Positions 45,312-54,566 are shown, counted from the stretch's first letter. The stretch: 64,000 nucleotides of DNA from Bacteroidota bacterium (GCA_026224775.1 JAMFRP010000019.1:248001-312000), one strand, 5' to 3'. Made by a program: numbers and translations. Notes: generated by a model not told the origin, from the sequence alone.

Positions 45312-46958
45312 TTATGGTTGGAAATCGATGCTGCCTATTTTCATCACTTGCGACTCAAACGTATCACGGGATACTGCCGCTTTATTACGCGCTGCTGTGC
45401 GATAGTTATAGATTGTGCTTAGAGAATAGCGCAAAAAGGATGCGATTTTAACACTATCAGTGATACCCAACCGGATTAAAGCGTAGATCCGTAATTCAGT
45501 ATTTAAATATTCACCGGCTTTTACTATTATTTTCTCCTCAGGGATCAGCAGAGAGTTGAATTCACAAACAAAATTCGGGTATAAGCTTAAAAAGATATTG
45601 TCAAATATTTTATAGAGTTCATCAGCCTCATTATGGACCATTTGGGTAGAACGCAGCATCCGGAAGAGCTCTTCCAACTGCTTATCCTGCGCTTTTTTAT
45701 TCAAGAGCTTACGGTAGTCTTCCAACTTATTGATGTACGTGGAGCAGAGGTCGAAAAATTGCGCAATATATGTTTCCTTTACCTTGTTAGCTTCCGACAA
45801 TTCTCCATTAATATCATTCAGATGTACATTTTTCTCACTTATTTCTTTGTTTAACGCGCTTAACTGCTTTCCGGTCTCATCCAGCTCCTCCTTTATCCTG
45901 GATATCTTTTTCATTTGCTTATAAAGGTAGATAACGGCTATTATTAGAAACCCGGACAGGATGCTAATCAGCGCTAAATAGAATTTTAGTTCTGATTTTC
46001 CCTTTTCTTCCTTCTTTTGATAAGCAGAATTAATTATGGTATACAGCTCGGACATATACGCTGTGCGAAATTTTACATTGCTAAAGATCGCATCCTGAAT
46101 TGCCGACTGGGTAAATATATAAGCATGATTGATGTCGCCTGTTTGATAGCATACCAATGCCAATGCCTGCATAGAGGCGTTATCCTTAATAGCGCTTTGC
46201 ACGTCTGCAATTGCTGATAATGCGTAATACCTTATGGCAGAATCCGGCTTATTCTGCAATTGATAACTGGATCCTAAAAGGTAGGCAGCCATAGCATAGT
46301 CGGCAAAACTTTTCTTTTTGGTAAGAAGCATAGGCTTCAATAGATCATTGGCAGCCCGGAACCTATTGGAGTTGATATATTGTTGTGAAAGATTAATATC
46401 ATATGCCGTTGAGGAACGTGGCAATATTTTTAACAGGGAATCACGGTAAGACTTTATGCGGTTCCGGTTGGCCAGGGTATAAGTGCCGGAATTATAATGT
46501 TCATAAAGTTGTATCTGAGATTGGTAAAAGTCAATTAAATTTTGTCCGGATAAAGTAACCCGGCTTATGGAATTCAGGAGGTCTTTGGCTTCAAGGTATC
46601 GGTCTGAAGACGAATAAAGGTTGGTTAACTGCAACTTGGATTCAATCAACAGATCGCCTCTGTTGAGCTGTTGTGCAATATTTACGTTCCGGGTGGCATA
46701 AATCACGGCAGAATCGACCCGGAATTTTTGATACTCTTCATATAGCAATTTATTAATTTGATATTGATTAGTAGGGGATAAGGCTGGCGGCACCATTTTT
46801 TTAATAGCTTCGATGCGTACCTCCTTTTGTGCCGCAAATTCAGCTTTTTGCCCAATGGCCAAATTGAGGGAGTTTAAAGCAATGGTTTGCGCATAGGTAT
46901 TTTGGAAAAGTAAAGAGGTAAAGACAATGAGTATGGTTGAAAAACTTCGTGCGCGCAT
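45312..46958 (-). CDS. DUF6377-type membrane-anchored transcriptional regulator with TPR repeats
   Basis: A protein of about 548 residues. I take the ATG at 46956-46958 (MRARSFSTILIVFTSLLF) because it gives a clean signal peptide ending TYAQ; the open frame extends upstream to 47045. Residues 30-310 are TPR-like helices in the periplasm. One membrane helix follows (KFYLALISILSGFLIIAVIYLY), then a coiled coil (ISRIKEELDETGKQLSALNK) and a cytoplasmic domain ending in a LuxR-like helix-turn-helix (ALIRLGITDSVKIASFLR, YSLSTIYNYRTAARNKA). This matches the Bacteroidota DUF6377 regulators that often control neighbouring glycan genes, here probably the GH3 operon. Confidence 0.85.
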   Translation of the reverse strand: MRARSFSTILIVFTSLLFQNTYAQTIALNSLNLAIGQKAEFAAQKEVRIEAIKKMVPPALSPTNQYQINKLLYEEYQKFRVDSAVIYATRNVNIAQQLNRGDLLIESKLQLTNLYSSSDRYLEAKDLLNSISRVTLSGQNLIDFYQSQIQLYEHYNSGTYTLANRNRIKSYRDSLLKILPRSSTAYDINLSQQYINSNRFRAANDLLKPMLLTKKKSFADYAMAAYLLGSSYQLQNKPDSAIRYYALSAIADVQSAIKDNASMQALALVCYQTGDINHAYIFTQSAIQDAIFSNVKFRTAYMSELYTIINSAYQKKEEKGKSELKFYLALISILSGFLIIAVIYLYKQMKKISRIKEELDETGKQLSALNKEISEKNVHLNDINGELSEANKVKETYIAQFFDLCSTYINKLEDYRKLLNKKAQDKQLEELFRMLRSTQMVHNEADELYKIFDNIFLSLYPNFVCEFNSLLIPEEKIIVKAGEYLNTELRIYALIRLGITDSVKIASFLRYSLSTIYNYRTAARNKAAVSRDTFESQVMKIGSIDFQP

Positions 46959-47152
46959 CAACTTTGTAGTCGTATTTTTTTTGACAATCTTATCCTTAGT
47001 CTTATATAATGAGACCTTTTTTAACTGGTTATTTAATTCCACCATTCGAATTTACCTTTTCTGTTTAGCTATTTTATCATCTGTTAAATACGCATTTATG
47101 CCAATTATATATTTTTTTAAAGATAAGATCAATATTTAATAACTTAATCGGG

Positions 47153-47329
47153 GATCAACATTCGCAGGCAGTTTATCGCGAGGCAAAGCAAACGATGCGC
47201 AGTGCCACTCGAGAAGCGGTAGTACTTGGTTCACAAAAAAAACTCGGCATCGTCGAATTCTTTAAAGTGGCCGATCTGTTAGAGGAGAATGTGCTTGTTA
47301 CCGACCTGCCCAGCACACATCATTCTTAA
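47153..47329 (+). pseudogene. Remnant of a DeoR/GlpR-type regulator (C-terminal effector domain)
   Basis: An open stretch without a start reads QAVYREAKQTMRSATREAVV, then LGSQKKLGIVEFFKVADL and LLEENVLVTDLPSTHHS before TAA at 47327-47329. The order of blocks (E.K..M...ARE.VVL...KLG...F.KV.DL...VLVTD) is that of the DeoR sugar-phosphate-sensing domain. The DNA-binding half is missing. It has no neighbour on the same strand, so it is a decayed fragment in the 47046-47509 gap between the DUF6377-type regulator and gldM. Confidence 0.62.
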
Positions 47330-47467
47330 AATCCTTATCGTTAGTCAGTACCGCAAATACAGTAGCTTTTTGTTCATTGGGAGGCTGACATATATTTATC
47401 CTGAGTTTCACTGGAGAAGCCCTTTCATATATTAATACCCTTCCCCCCTCGGAGTCATTAAACATCA

Positions 47468-47501
47468 AATAGGGAGATAAGTGAAACATACCTCCCTAAT
47501 T
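47468..47501 (-). terminator. Candidate terminator hairpin after gldM
   Basis: AATAGGGAG (47468-47476) and CTCCCTAATT (47492-47501) form a stem of about nine pairs with a bulge, 9 bases past the gldM stop codon. A strong T tract is missing on the minus strand, so termination efficiency is uncertain. Confidence 0.4.
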
Positions 47502-47509
47502 TGAACCGA

Positions 47510-49045
47510 TCAATCCGCCGTTAATGCAACAGGAGCCAGTTGCCTGGGTATACCGTCAGGACCTACCGCAATTATATTATCGAATATTACTCGTGAACCG
47601 GGTTTTATATTTTCTAATGAGGTATGCATTTCTGAATTTAAGCTGTTGCCCGATGTTATCTGTACGGATGCTGTTTCGCGTGGATTGGCGACAATCATGC
47701 TGAACCGGGTGATCCTGAACTTGGCATCAAAATCAAAATTATCCAGCGAAGCAAAAATGGCATCCTGCGCCTTCAACGCAACGGTAGGTACATTACCACC
47801 GGTTCTTCCCGAGAACTTAGCAATAGGATCGGGTATTCGTTTAGCACGGAACTGAGTGCGGCTCAATAATTCGGTATGGCCCTTATTTATTTCTGCTGAT
47901 ATCGATACGGTAACCATGCCGGGGTTATTTACCTTAACCATATACTTGCCATTGTTTCCGTTTAATGAACCTGCTGATATACTTATCCTGATGTCCCTTG
48001 AAGGAATACCCGGAACGGATACCGACACAGGATTATCAACCCCGATATAAAAAACATTCATTTTATCAGGGGATACCACTGCCGATGGGCGTGACACAAT
48101 ATACTGCTGCTCGGGTGTGGTATAGGTTTTAATGGTGCCATCGGTTTGCCGGATCCGAATGGTCCCTGTCCAGTTAAAAACACCCTCGCGTGATGTGGAT
48201 ACATTATAAACGCCCCGTCCGTCTGAAACATTTATTGGGGTACCACCAACTTCAATATCAGGTTTTGATCTTGAATCGTATGCGGTTAAAAACACCTGTG
48301 CGGTGTAAGGCTGGCCTTGTATCAAATAGGAAGTAGGGGCTACGGCAACAGCCTCGAACTTGTCTAGATTAACAACGGCCTGGTCCATTTTACCCAATAT
48401 CTTTTTTACCACTTCGGCTTCGGCATTTTTGTTATCTGCCTGTATGCGCGACAGGGTAGTAAATTCTGCCGTTAATGGTACTCCTTCGCCAAAGTTCAAT
48501 TCCTCCCAGTTGCGGGAATCGACACCTTTTTTAGGCGGATCATCGGCGTTAAGCGTAAATGAGAGACTGCGACTGTCGTTAGGACCAAGTACAGCCAACA
48601 ATTGCTCGCGGGTATCATTTATCTTTTGTTTAAGTGCATATGCCCTTTTTTTATTGATCATTACATCAAAACCAATATCGAGATTATCACGCTGTTTTAA
48701 ATCACCGGTTTTACTGTCATAGCCATCACTCTGGTTTACCAGTTCGGTTTTTATATCTTTTATAAAATCGTCCAGGTCCTGGGTTATCCTTTGGGCTTGT
48801 TTCGCCTTTTCATAAAGAGGCTTTGCCCGCTCGGGCGATTCTTTAAGCCTTGTTTGTTCAAAGGCTTTAAATTGCTGCTGTATTGAATTATCAACGTTGC
48901 CTGCGGAGGCGGTAAGACTATCGTTAATGGTTTTAAACGCGTCTAATATTGTTTCAGAGATATTCAGGGCCAGCATAGCCAATAGAATCAGGTACATGAA
49001 ATTTATCATTTTTTGCCTGGTAGTTTCTTTTCCTGCAGCTGCCAT
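47510..49045 (-). CDS. gldM: GldM, type IX secretion motor/periplasmic component
   Basis: A 511-residue protein of normal GldM length. It has the expected N-terminal cytoplasmic start (MAAAGKETTRQKMINFMYLI) leading into a single membrane helix (LILLAMLALNISETILDAF) and then long periplasmic helical and Ig-like domains (PDKMNVFYIGVDNPVSVSVP). GldM forms the rotary motor of the type IX secretion system with GldL, using the proton gradient, and its periplasmic part reaches the GldK/GldN ring. It lies last in this operon, 105 bases after gldL, with a small hairpin in the gap. Confidence 0.95.
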   Translation of the reverse strand: MAAAGKETTRQKMINFMYLILLAMLALNISETILDAFKTINDSLTASAGNVDNSIQQQFKAFEQTRLKESPERAKPLYEKAKQAQRITQDLDDFIKDIKTELVNQSDGYDSKTGDLKQRDNLDIGFDVMINKKRAYALKQKINDTREQLLAVLGPNDSRSLSFTLNADDPPKKGVDSRNWEELNFGEGVPLTAEFTTLSRIQADNKNAEAEVVKKILGKMDQAVVNLDKFEAVAVAPTSYLIQGQPYTAQVFLTAYDSRSKPDIEVGGTPINVSDGRGVYNVSTSREGVFNWTGTIRIRQTDGTIKTYTTPEQQYIVSRPSAVVSPDKMNVFYIGVDNPVSVSVPGIPSRDIRISISAGSLNGNNGKYMVKVNNPGMVTVSISAEINKGHTELLSRTQFRAKRIPDPIAKFSGRTGGNVPTVALKAQDAIFASLDNFDFDAKFRITRFSMIVANPRETASVQITSGNSLNSEMHTSLENIKPGSRVIFDNIIAVGPDGIPRQLAPVALTAD

Positions 49046-49092
49046 TTTCTTAATTATTAAAATGTAAATACTAAATTTTGGTTCATAACATT

Positions 49093-49115
49093 CCCATCCT
49101 GCCTGAGCAGGTGGG
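49093..49115 (-). other. Hairpin between gldL and gldM
   Basis: CCCATCCTGC and GCAGGTGGG form a GC-rich stem of nine pairs with one bulge and a CTGA loop in the 105-base gldL-gldM gap. It may be an RNA processing or stability element that sets the GldL:GldM ratio. There is no T tract. Confidence 0.45.
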
Positions 49116-49150
49116 TTGTTACGGTAGTTCTATAGTGGGATCATCGACCG

Positions 49151-49951
49151 CTAAATACGCGGCTGCGTCATGGCTGAAAGCATATTGGCATAGAAAACAT
49201 TCAGTGATGAAATATTTTTTGCCAGCTTATTCACCTCATCCTTAAACAACCTGCTGTCATCAGCAGATTCATTCAGATTCCTAAGGGTATCATTTAACCC
49301 GATATAGAAATGGTTGATCTGTTTCAAACTGGTATCGGCTCCTTTTAATTCTACCTCATAAAGTGAATTTAACTGAGATAAATTGGATGTTAATCGTGCA
49401 ACCTGCTGATGGTAGGCTTCACCGTCAGACGACCTGTTATCAGCCATACCAGCCAATCCCACTGTAGCGCGCTCGAATGCTGCACCCAATACATCAAACT
49501 TTGATGATGCCTGCTTCAGTTTATTTGAAAATTCGTCAGTGTTTAATGATATATCGGTAATAGTGTTAATGCTGCCGATTTTGTCAGCAAACTTTTTCAG
49601 TCCCTCACCAAGGCTGTTAAGTGCCTCCGGACTAACATCCGCATCATGCAATAACTTATCCAGTGCTGCAACATTACCTTTTACCGGAGCGGCATGATGA
49701 TGAACACCGGGCAAACCGTCATAGTCCACTGCCAGCTCGGGATAAACCTTTTCCCATGCAGGGTCCTGGGGTGGCGGGAAAAATCCCAGTGTAAAGAATA
49801 ATATGGCTTCCACGCAAAGGCCCAAACCAATCATATAGGTACCGGCTACACCTCCCCAGTGATTGATTTTAAACATTGCCCCTAATATTACGATGCTGGC
49901 TCCCCACGAGATTGCTACATGTAGCCAGTTGAATTTTTTTGTACTTTTCAT
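49151..49951 (-). CDS. gldL: GldL, type IX secretion inner-membrane motor component
   Basis: A 266-residue protein with the two N-terminal membrane helices of GldL: WLHVAISWGASIVILGAMFK and GTYMIGLGLCVEAILFFTLG, followed by the conserved FFPPPQDPAWEKVYPEL. The charged residues in and beside the helices carry proton-driven rotation with GldM. The cytoplasmic tail is helical (ASSKFDVLGAAFERATVGLA). It is somewhat longer than the roughly 215 residues of the Flavobacterium protein. It is separated from gldK by gldN and a barrel protein, unlike the canonical gldK-gldL order. Confidence 0.94.
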   Translation of the reverse strand: MKSTKKFNWLHVAISWGASIVILGAMFKINHWGGVAGTYMIGLGLCVEAILFFTLGFFPPPQDPAWEKVYPELAVDYDGLPGVHHHAAPVKGNVAALDKLLHDADVSPEALNSLGEGLKKFADKIGSINTITDISLNTDEFSNKLKQASSKFDVLGAAFERATVGLAGMADNRSSDGEAYHQQVARLTSNLSQLNSLYEVELKGADTSLKQINHFYIGLNDTLRNLNESADDSRLFKDEVNKLAKNISSLNVFYANMLSAMTQPRI

Positions 49952-49977
49952 GATATTGTTTTTTAAATGTCCTTAGA

Positions 49978-50586
49978 TCAGAATTTAATATAAACGGTTC
50001 CAGCAGTGTTTAAACCGGGCAAAAAGCCTGCTTTATCTGCCTTGGCCGGGTTGGTTGAGGTTGGGGCGGTTAGTGGTATATAATAGCCCATATCCAGCCG
50101 TAGCCCTAAACTGTTGGTTAGGTGTATATTGCCCAACCCAGTACCTATGTAAGGCCGGAACTTGGCAAGATAGATGGTATAATCATTCAGTGAGTTCGTC
50201 TCCTGTCGGAATACTGAATTATTAAAATAATCAGCAACCCCGGCAGATACAAACCACTTGCGTGCCAACCAGGTACTACCACCATACTGAGGCTGCCAGT
50301 CACCTATGACATATATCGAGTTTCTATTGAAGGTAACATCCCTGCTTTTATATTGCCAGTTGCCAAACATGCTGGTAAAACCAACCCTTATGTTAAATGC
50401 ATTGGCAAAACTGTAACTCCCCTGTAATCCTAATCCTTGTGTACCTAACTGTGTACCTATGGATGATGAGGGAAATGCGCTGTACTCAGGCAGCACTTGC
50501 GCGCTTGCCTTACCGCAGATGAATAGAATTATTGACATTAGGAGCATCCAAAGGAATTCCCTAATTAGTTTTACTGGCTTTATCAT
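49978..50586 (-). CDS. Small outer-membrane beta-barrel protein in the gld operon
   Basis: A 202-residue exported protein with a signal peptide ending near GKASAQ and a beta-barrel pattern of alternating polar and hydrophobic strands (GLQGSYSFANAFNIRVGFTS, SIYVIGDWQPQYGG, GTVYIKF with terminal Phe). It overlaps the end of gldN by 26 bases on the same strand and precedes gldL by 26 bases. I do not recognise a named family; it is not clearly PorP/SprF. Its position between gldN and gldL suggests a role in the type IX secretion apparatus, which is inference. Confidence 0.72.
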   Translation of the reverse strand: MIKPVKLIREFLWMLLMSIILFICGKASAQVLPEYSAFPSSSIGTQLGTQGLGLQGSYSFANAFNIRVGFTSMFGNWQYKSRDVTFNRNSIYVIGDWQPQYGGSTWLARKWFVSAGVADYFNNSVFRQETNSLNDYTIYLAKFRPYIGTGLGNIHLTNSLGLRLDMGYYIPLTAPTSTNPAKADKAGFLPGLNTAGTVYIKF

Positions 50587-51490
50587 TGCTATCCTCCTTT
50601 TTAATGTCTGATGGTTGTACTAGGTCCTTGTTATTAACTCCTTTTGGACTTTGCCAAATGGTTTTCTTTAAATTGGCTATCTTCTGTTCTAACTTTAGTG
50701 CTTCGGGGCTGCCCGGGTCAAGTTGTTCAGTTTGCGTACCGCCGGGCGAAAATTCTTTTACCAGGTAAGCGGTGAATTTGTGCTGCATAAACACGTCATC
50801 CATAGTTACATCAAACATATTCTTATCGGGGTCACTCAAATCCTGCTTAATAAGCGCGTAACGCAACTGTGGAAAATATATCCAGAAGGCGGGTGTTGTG
50901 GACATATTATCTGGCAAATCAACCGACGCAGAAATGGTCATCATGGGTGCTATAGCAATTATGCGCGTATCAACACGGCCGCGTTGCCTGTCGAAAAACA
51001 CATCCTCCTCTATCCTAAACTTTTTAACCTTGTCAGGATTAAATTCATTCAATACCATTTTTGATGATATCTGGTTACCGTCGTTGTCAAACTTTGGTAC
51101 TAATACAGAGTCTGCAAAACGTTGCTCACCTTGCCTTACGGTCAGTTTGATTTTAAAGTCATCCTTTTGGTAAGGAGTTAACTTGCCATCGTCCAAACCT
51201 TTCATAATGGTTTCCATTAATGATTTACCGGGTATGGTAAGTATTGCATTAGCGGTATCATTCAGGTCAATCACCCGCCATATCCTTGCATACAGCCTAA
51301 TGTTTGCCTGGTTAGTTTTAGGATACGGAAATGGCCTTACTTGTCCCGGATCTAACTTTTGCAGGTAACTGTCATAAGCAGGCAATGTATCCGAAAGTGT
51401 GCTATCTTTTGTAATTGTTTGGGCAATAGAAGCCTCTGAGCCTATCCACATTAGCAGCGGAAGGGCTATGATTATTTTTAATATGTTCAT
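50561..51490 (-). CDS. gldN: GldN, type IX secretion periplasmic ring component
   Basis: A protein of about 309 residues. I place the start at ATG 51488-51490 (MNILKIIIALPLLMWIGSEA), which gives a signal peptide ending SIAQ; the open frame runs up to a TTG at 51550 inside gldK, which is unlikely. Family features are ANIRLYARIWRVIDLNDTAN, LMETIMKGLDDGKLTPYQ and PAFWIYFPQLRYALIKQD. GldN forms the periplasmic ring with lipoprotein GldK. It starts 4 bases after the gldK stop, whereas gldN usually follows gldM. Confidence 0.92.
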   Translation of the reverse strand: MNILKIIIALPLLMWIGSEASIAQTITKDSTLSDTLPAYDSYLQKLDPGQVRPFPYPKTNQANIRLYARIWRVIDLNDTANAILTIPGKSLMETIMKGLDDGKLTPYQKDDFKIKLTVRQGEQRFADSVLVPKFDNDGNQISSKMVLNEFNPDKVKKFRIEEDVFFDRQRGRVDTRIIAIAPMMTISASVDLPDNMSTTPAFWIYFPQLRYALIKQDLSDPDKNMFDVTMDDVFMQHKFTAYLVKEFSPGGTQTEQLDPGSPEALKLEQKIANLKKTIWQSPKGVNNKDLVQPSDIKKEDSNDKASKTN

Positions 51491-51494
51491 GGCT

Positions 51495-52790
51495 TTATTT
51501 TTTTTGTGCGATATATTTTCTTGTTTTAACCTGTTCCCCGGTGAGCTCAAACGCAGCCATCACGCAGCGAAAGCCGATATAGGAATGCGCAGCGTCCTGA
51601 TCTTCAAAACTGCGGGTATCGGTATTCAGCATGTCGCCATTGTCTTTCCACGATCCGCCGCGGACTACCTTACGCCTCATTAGAGGTGCGTCTTTGTCAG
51701 TAGCATCGTAAAGTAGCGCAGGATTAAGGTCATTCACCAGTTCTGATGCCGACGGGCTAAAGGCATCGAGTGTCCACTCAGACACATTACCTGCCATGTT
51801 ATAAATACCAAAGGCATTGGGTGTGTAAGATGTAACCGGTAATGTAAATGTAGAGCCATCACTCGAATACATGCCTTCACCCTGTTTGTAATTAATTGAG
51901 AGTTGCTCTTTGCCTGTGGCTTTATCAATAGTGGTTAACACAGTTCGGGATACACTATCTTCTGGATTCAATTTAGCTTCGGCAGCATATTGCCACTGTG
52001 CCTCTGTTGGCAGGCTAAAGCTGAGTTTGAAATTCTTAAGATTCGGATTGTTTTTTATCATCAGCATTAACTGGGTGCCGCGCCAATCGGCATAAGCGCG
52101 GGCCTGTTTCCATGTTACCCCAACAACCGGATTGTACTCATAAATCTTGTTGGTGAAATAATTGGCATCCATTACCGTCATCTGCGCGTTTGGAAAATCC
52201 GCAGACCATACAGATTCATGTGGGTAGATGCCTACTGAATCGGCAACGTATTCGCTATTCTTTATGCCGTCCATCCGCACGTAATAAAATCGGTAAACTA
52301 ATAATGCAGGGTTAGGTACACGGGCGCCGTTAACCATAGTCATCATGGGGGCAAGTTTTTCTTTTATATCCTGCGGGGCTTTCTTCCAGAGTGGGGATAT
52401 CTTATTGACTTTGCTCCAGTCAATAAGCCTGATTTCTTTATTATCCGAGCCAACAGTTGCCCCTGTTGCGGGCAGATAGAAAGAATCGTCGTGCAAATAA
52501 TTGGTAATAGCTACTGAATCGGCAACCCAGTTTACAAACGCCTGATATTGTTTATTATTAACCTCGGTTTTATCTATAAAAAATGCACTTACACTAACCC
52601 TTGTTTGCTCTGACTTATCATCATTAAGCATTTTGTACAAAAAGGTACCTGAGGGTATATATACCATCCCTTCGGGTGGGATAAGCTTCTTTGTAGATAC
52701 CGCTCTTGTTTTAGGGGTGTTGTAGAGACTGGTTTTGCAGGAGGCCACTAACAATAGCAGCACACCTGTCATTCGGATTAATGATTTCAT
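51495..52790 (-). CDS. gldK: GldK, type IX secretion lipoprotein (FGE-sulfatase-like fold)
   Basis: A 431-residue lipoprotein with signal and lipobox LLLLVASCKTS. The fold is that of formylglycine-generating enzymes: PPEGMVYIPSGTFLYK, FFIDKTEVNNKQYQAFVNWV, WKQARAYADWRGTQL, LPTEAQWQYAAEA, YNMAGNVSEWTLDAF, VVRGGSWKD and SYIGFRCVMAA. GldK builds the outer-membrane-attached ring with GldN. It is the first gene of the operon. Direct repeats resembling LytTR-regulator sites lie 89-147 bases upstream of its start. Confidence 0.94.
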   Translation of the reverse strand: MKSLIRMTGVLLLLVASCKTSLYNTPKTRAVSTKKLIPPEGMVYIPSGTFLYKMLNDDKSEQTRVSVSAFFIDKTEVNNKQYQAFVNWVADSVAITNYLHDDSFYLPATGATVGSDNKEIRLIDWSKVNKISPLWKKAPQDIKEKLAPMMTMVNGARVPNPALLVYRFYYVRMDGIKNSEYVADSVGIYPHESVWSADFPNAQMTVMDANYFTNKIYEYNPVVGVTWKQARAYADWRGTQLMLMIKNNPNLKNFKLSFSLPTEAQWQYAAEAKLNPEDSVSRTVLTTIDKATGKEQLSINYKQGEGMYSSDGSTFTLPVTSYTPNAFGIYNMAGNVSEWTLDAFSPSASELVNDLNPALLYDATDKDAPLMRRKVVRGGSWKDNGDMLNTDTRSFEDQDAAHSYIGFRCVMAAFELTGEQVKTRKYIAQKK

Positions 52791-52878
52791 ATGACTCCTT
52801 GTTTACTTGTTTATTAATAAGTCGATATGAATTCATAATCATTTATTTTTTACGGTTGAAATATTGAGTCAAATATGA

Positions 52879-52937
52879 TCGCCAAATTAATATACTACAT
52901 TCATTTATCGCTAAATGAGCAGAATTTATCGACAAAC
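52879..52937 (+). promoter_or_regulatory. LytTR-type direct repeats upstream of gldK
   Basis: TCGCTAAAT (52908-52916) and TCGACAAAC (52929-52937) start exactly 21 bases apart, and TCGCCAAAT (52879-52887) is a third copy 29 bases further left. Two 9-bp direct repeats with a 12-bp spacer is the arrangement bound by LytTR-domain regulators such as the one encoded at 54580. Regulation of gldK, of the kinase gene or of both is possible. Confidence 0.6.
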
Positions 52938-53146
52938 GAGCGATTATAAGTACAAGGTTTTAATTTATAGAGACAGATAATGTGCGGCTGAATAAACCGA
53001 CAGAATATAACTCACCAGCTAAATTCCTCTGAACCAATATCACTATTATACCCGCTAGGGCTTTGTCGGGAGGAAGGCCTTGGGCACCGCCTAATTTAAA
53101 ATTCATATTATGAGATATGATATCCGTTCGTCTATACATAGGCGTT

Positions 53147-53197
53147 ATTCGCCGATTTATTTTTGTTAGCTCACGGCTACGTACTGATTTTTACCGA
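53147..53197 (-). promoter_or_regulatory. Possible LytTR-type repeats upstream of the LytS-like gene
   Basis: On the minus strand TCGGTAAAA (53189-53197) and TCGGCGAAT (53147-53155) are in the same orientation and 42 bases apart, that is twice the 21-base period. The intermediate position is poorly conserved. They are weaker than the other sites and would fit autoregulation of the two-component genes. Confidence 0.35.
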
Positions 53198-53381
53198 CGC
53201 TTTTAATAAGGGTTATTGTAAGGCCTGTTGTTGTTCTGCTTTCATGAATGAGCACGTGCTACTGTATCTGCAACTTATTCTGTTTCTGACACGTATGGTT
53301 ACAGAACCAGCGATGAGATAAGTGAAGATCTATTATTGTAAAATATGCGAAGCAAAGTCTATTTTTGATTACTTAACCAAT

Positions 53382-54566
53382 ATGATACGTTCAAAATTCA
53401 TTGCTTTTTTTATTCATGCTGTAGGATGGGTAATTTTCCTGGGTTTCCCGCTGCTGTTTATGAATAAAACCCAGGAGAGCATACATAACAGCTATTTTAT
53501 ATTGCTTTCACCATTTTACTGGCTGTTTTGCTTTACCTACATATTCATGTTTTATTTAAATGCATGGTACCTGGTGCCAAAGTTAGTATTTAGAAAAAAA
53601 TACGTTAGCTATGGTTTTATCGTATTACTACTGTCGGGCTGTGTGTATTTTTTGCAGCCTTTTGATAATTTACTTGGACATAATCTGCTGAAAAACCCGA
53701 AATATAATGCTGCTCAATCTGCACCGCTATTGGTTGATAGTTCGATCCCGAATGCAGGTATAAATTCATCAGAAGCAAAGAATCTGCCATTTGGTCCCTT
53801 GCCGAATCAGAATTTGCGTATGGAAGACCCGAGGGATAAGCCTACTAATCAGATCATCTTTATACACCAGTCAGGGAATATTGATATGGTAGGTTTATTT
53901 ATATTTATTTTAGTAATAGGTTTGAGTATTGCAGTGAGTACCGTACAAAAGTGGCAGCTTACGGAGCAAATGGTCGCCCAAACACAAGCAGAGAAAGCGC
54001 ATGCTGAATTGTCATTTTTAAAAGCGCAGATTAACCCTCATTTCTTATTTAATACTTTAAATAATATTTACGCGCTATCAGTTACAGATAATAAGAACAC
54101 TTCTGAAAGCATTATGAAGCTTTCCAATATTATGCGTTACGTTACCGATGAAGTAAGTGAGGATGTTGTGCTGTTGCAAAGCGAGATAGATTGCATCAAG
54201 GATTATATCGACCTCCAAAAGCTGCGATTGGGTAAAAAGACCAAGCTTGATTTTGTATGTACTGGTGAAATTGTAAACCAGAAAATCGCTCCCTTATTAT
54301 TAATGACATTTATTGAGAATGTGTTTAAATACGGTATAAGCAAACATAATAATGCAGTAATCAGTATTAGGATAACGGCAGATGAACAAAAAATAAGTTT
54401 CTTTTGCCAGAACAATATTTTTGAAAAACCACAAAATGATAAAAGGAAAGGCATTGGAATTAACAATACCAAACAAAGGTTGGAGCACATGTATCCGGGA
54501 AAATATAGCTTGGATATAGATACAAGCAACAACTTGTTTACTGTCAAATTAGAGATTTTCGGTTAA
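53382..54566 (+). CDS. LytS-like sensor histidine kinase
   Basis: A membrane kinase of about 394 residues. I prefer the ATG at 53382 (MIRSKFIAFFIHAVGWVIFL); the frame is open from a GTG at 53322. Four membrane helices lie in the first 200 residues (the last is GLFIFILVIGLSIAVSTVQK). The His_kinase domain has the phospho-acceptor in LKAQINPHFLFNTLNNIYAL, and the ATPase part has PLLLMTFIENVFKYGISKHN and GIGINNTKQRLEHMYPGKY. It should phosphorylate the LytTR regulator encoded 13 bases downstream. The stimulus is unknown. Confidence 0.92.
   Translation: MIRSKFIAFFIHAVGWVIFLGFPLLFMNKTQESIHNSYFILLSPFYWLFCFTYIFMFYLNAWYLVPKLVFRKKYVSYGFIVLLLSGCVYFLQPFDNLLGHNLLKNPKYNAAQSAPLLVDSSIPNAGINSSEAKNLPFGPLPNQNLRMEDPRDKPTNQIIFIHQSGNIDMVGLFIFILVIGLSIAVSTVQKWQLTEQMVAQTQAEKAHAELSFLKAQINPHFLFNTLNNIYALSVTDNKNTSESIMKLSNIMRYVTDEVSEDVVLLQSEIDCIKDYIDLQKLRLGKKTKLDFVCTGEIVNQKIAPLLLMTFIENVFKYGISKHNNAVISIRITADEQKISFFCQNNIFEKPQNDKRKGIGINNTKQRLEHMYPGKYSLDIDTSNNLFTVKLEIFG

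Larger units (their letters stand above)
52791..53381. other. Divergent intergenic region between gldK and the LytS-like kinase gene
   Basis: No gene is visible in this stretch of about 590 bases. It holds the promoters of the gldK operon (minus) and of the two-component genes (plus). Two groups of LytTR-type direct repeats are annotated separately. A GC-richer block at 53050-53095 (GGCTTTGTCGGGAGGAAGGC) has no assigned role. Confidence 0.5.

Noticed and set aside
47298..47489. 63-codon minus-strand frame after gldM
   Set aside because: No family resemblance and no coding-like pattern; it overlaps the candidate terminator hairpin and the opposite-strand DeoR remnant.
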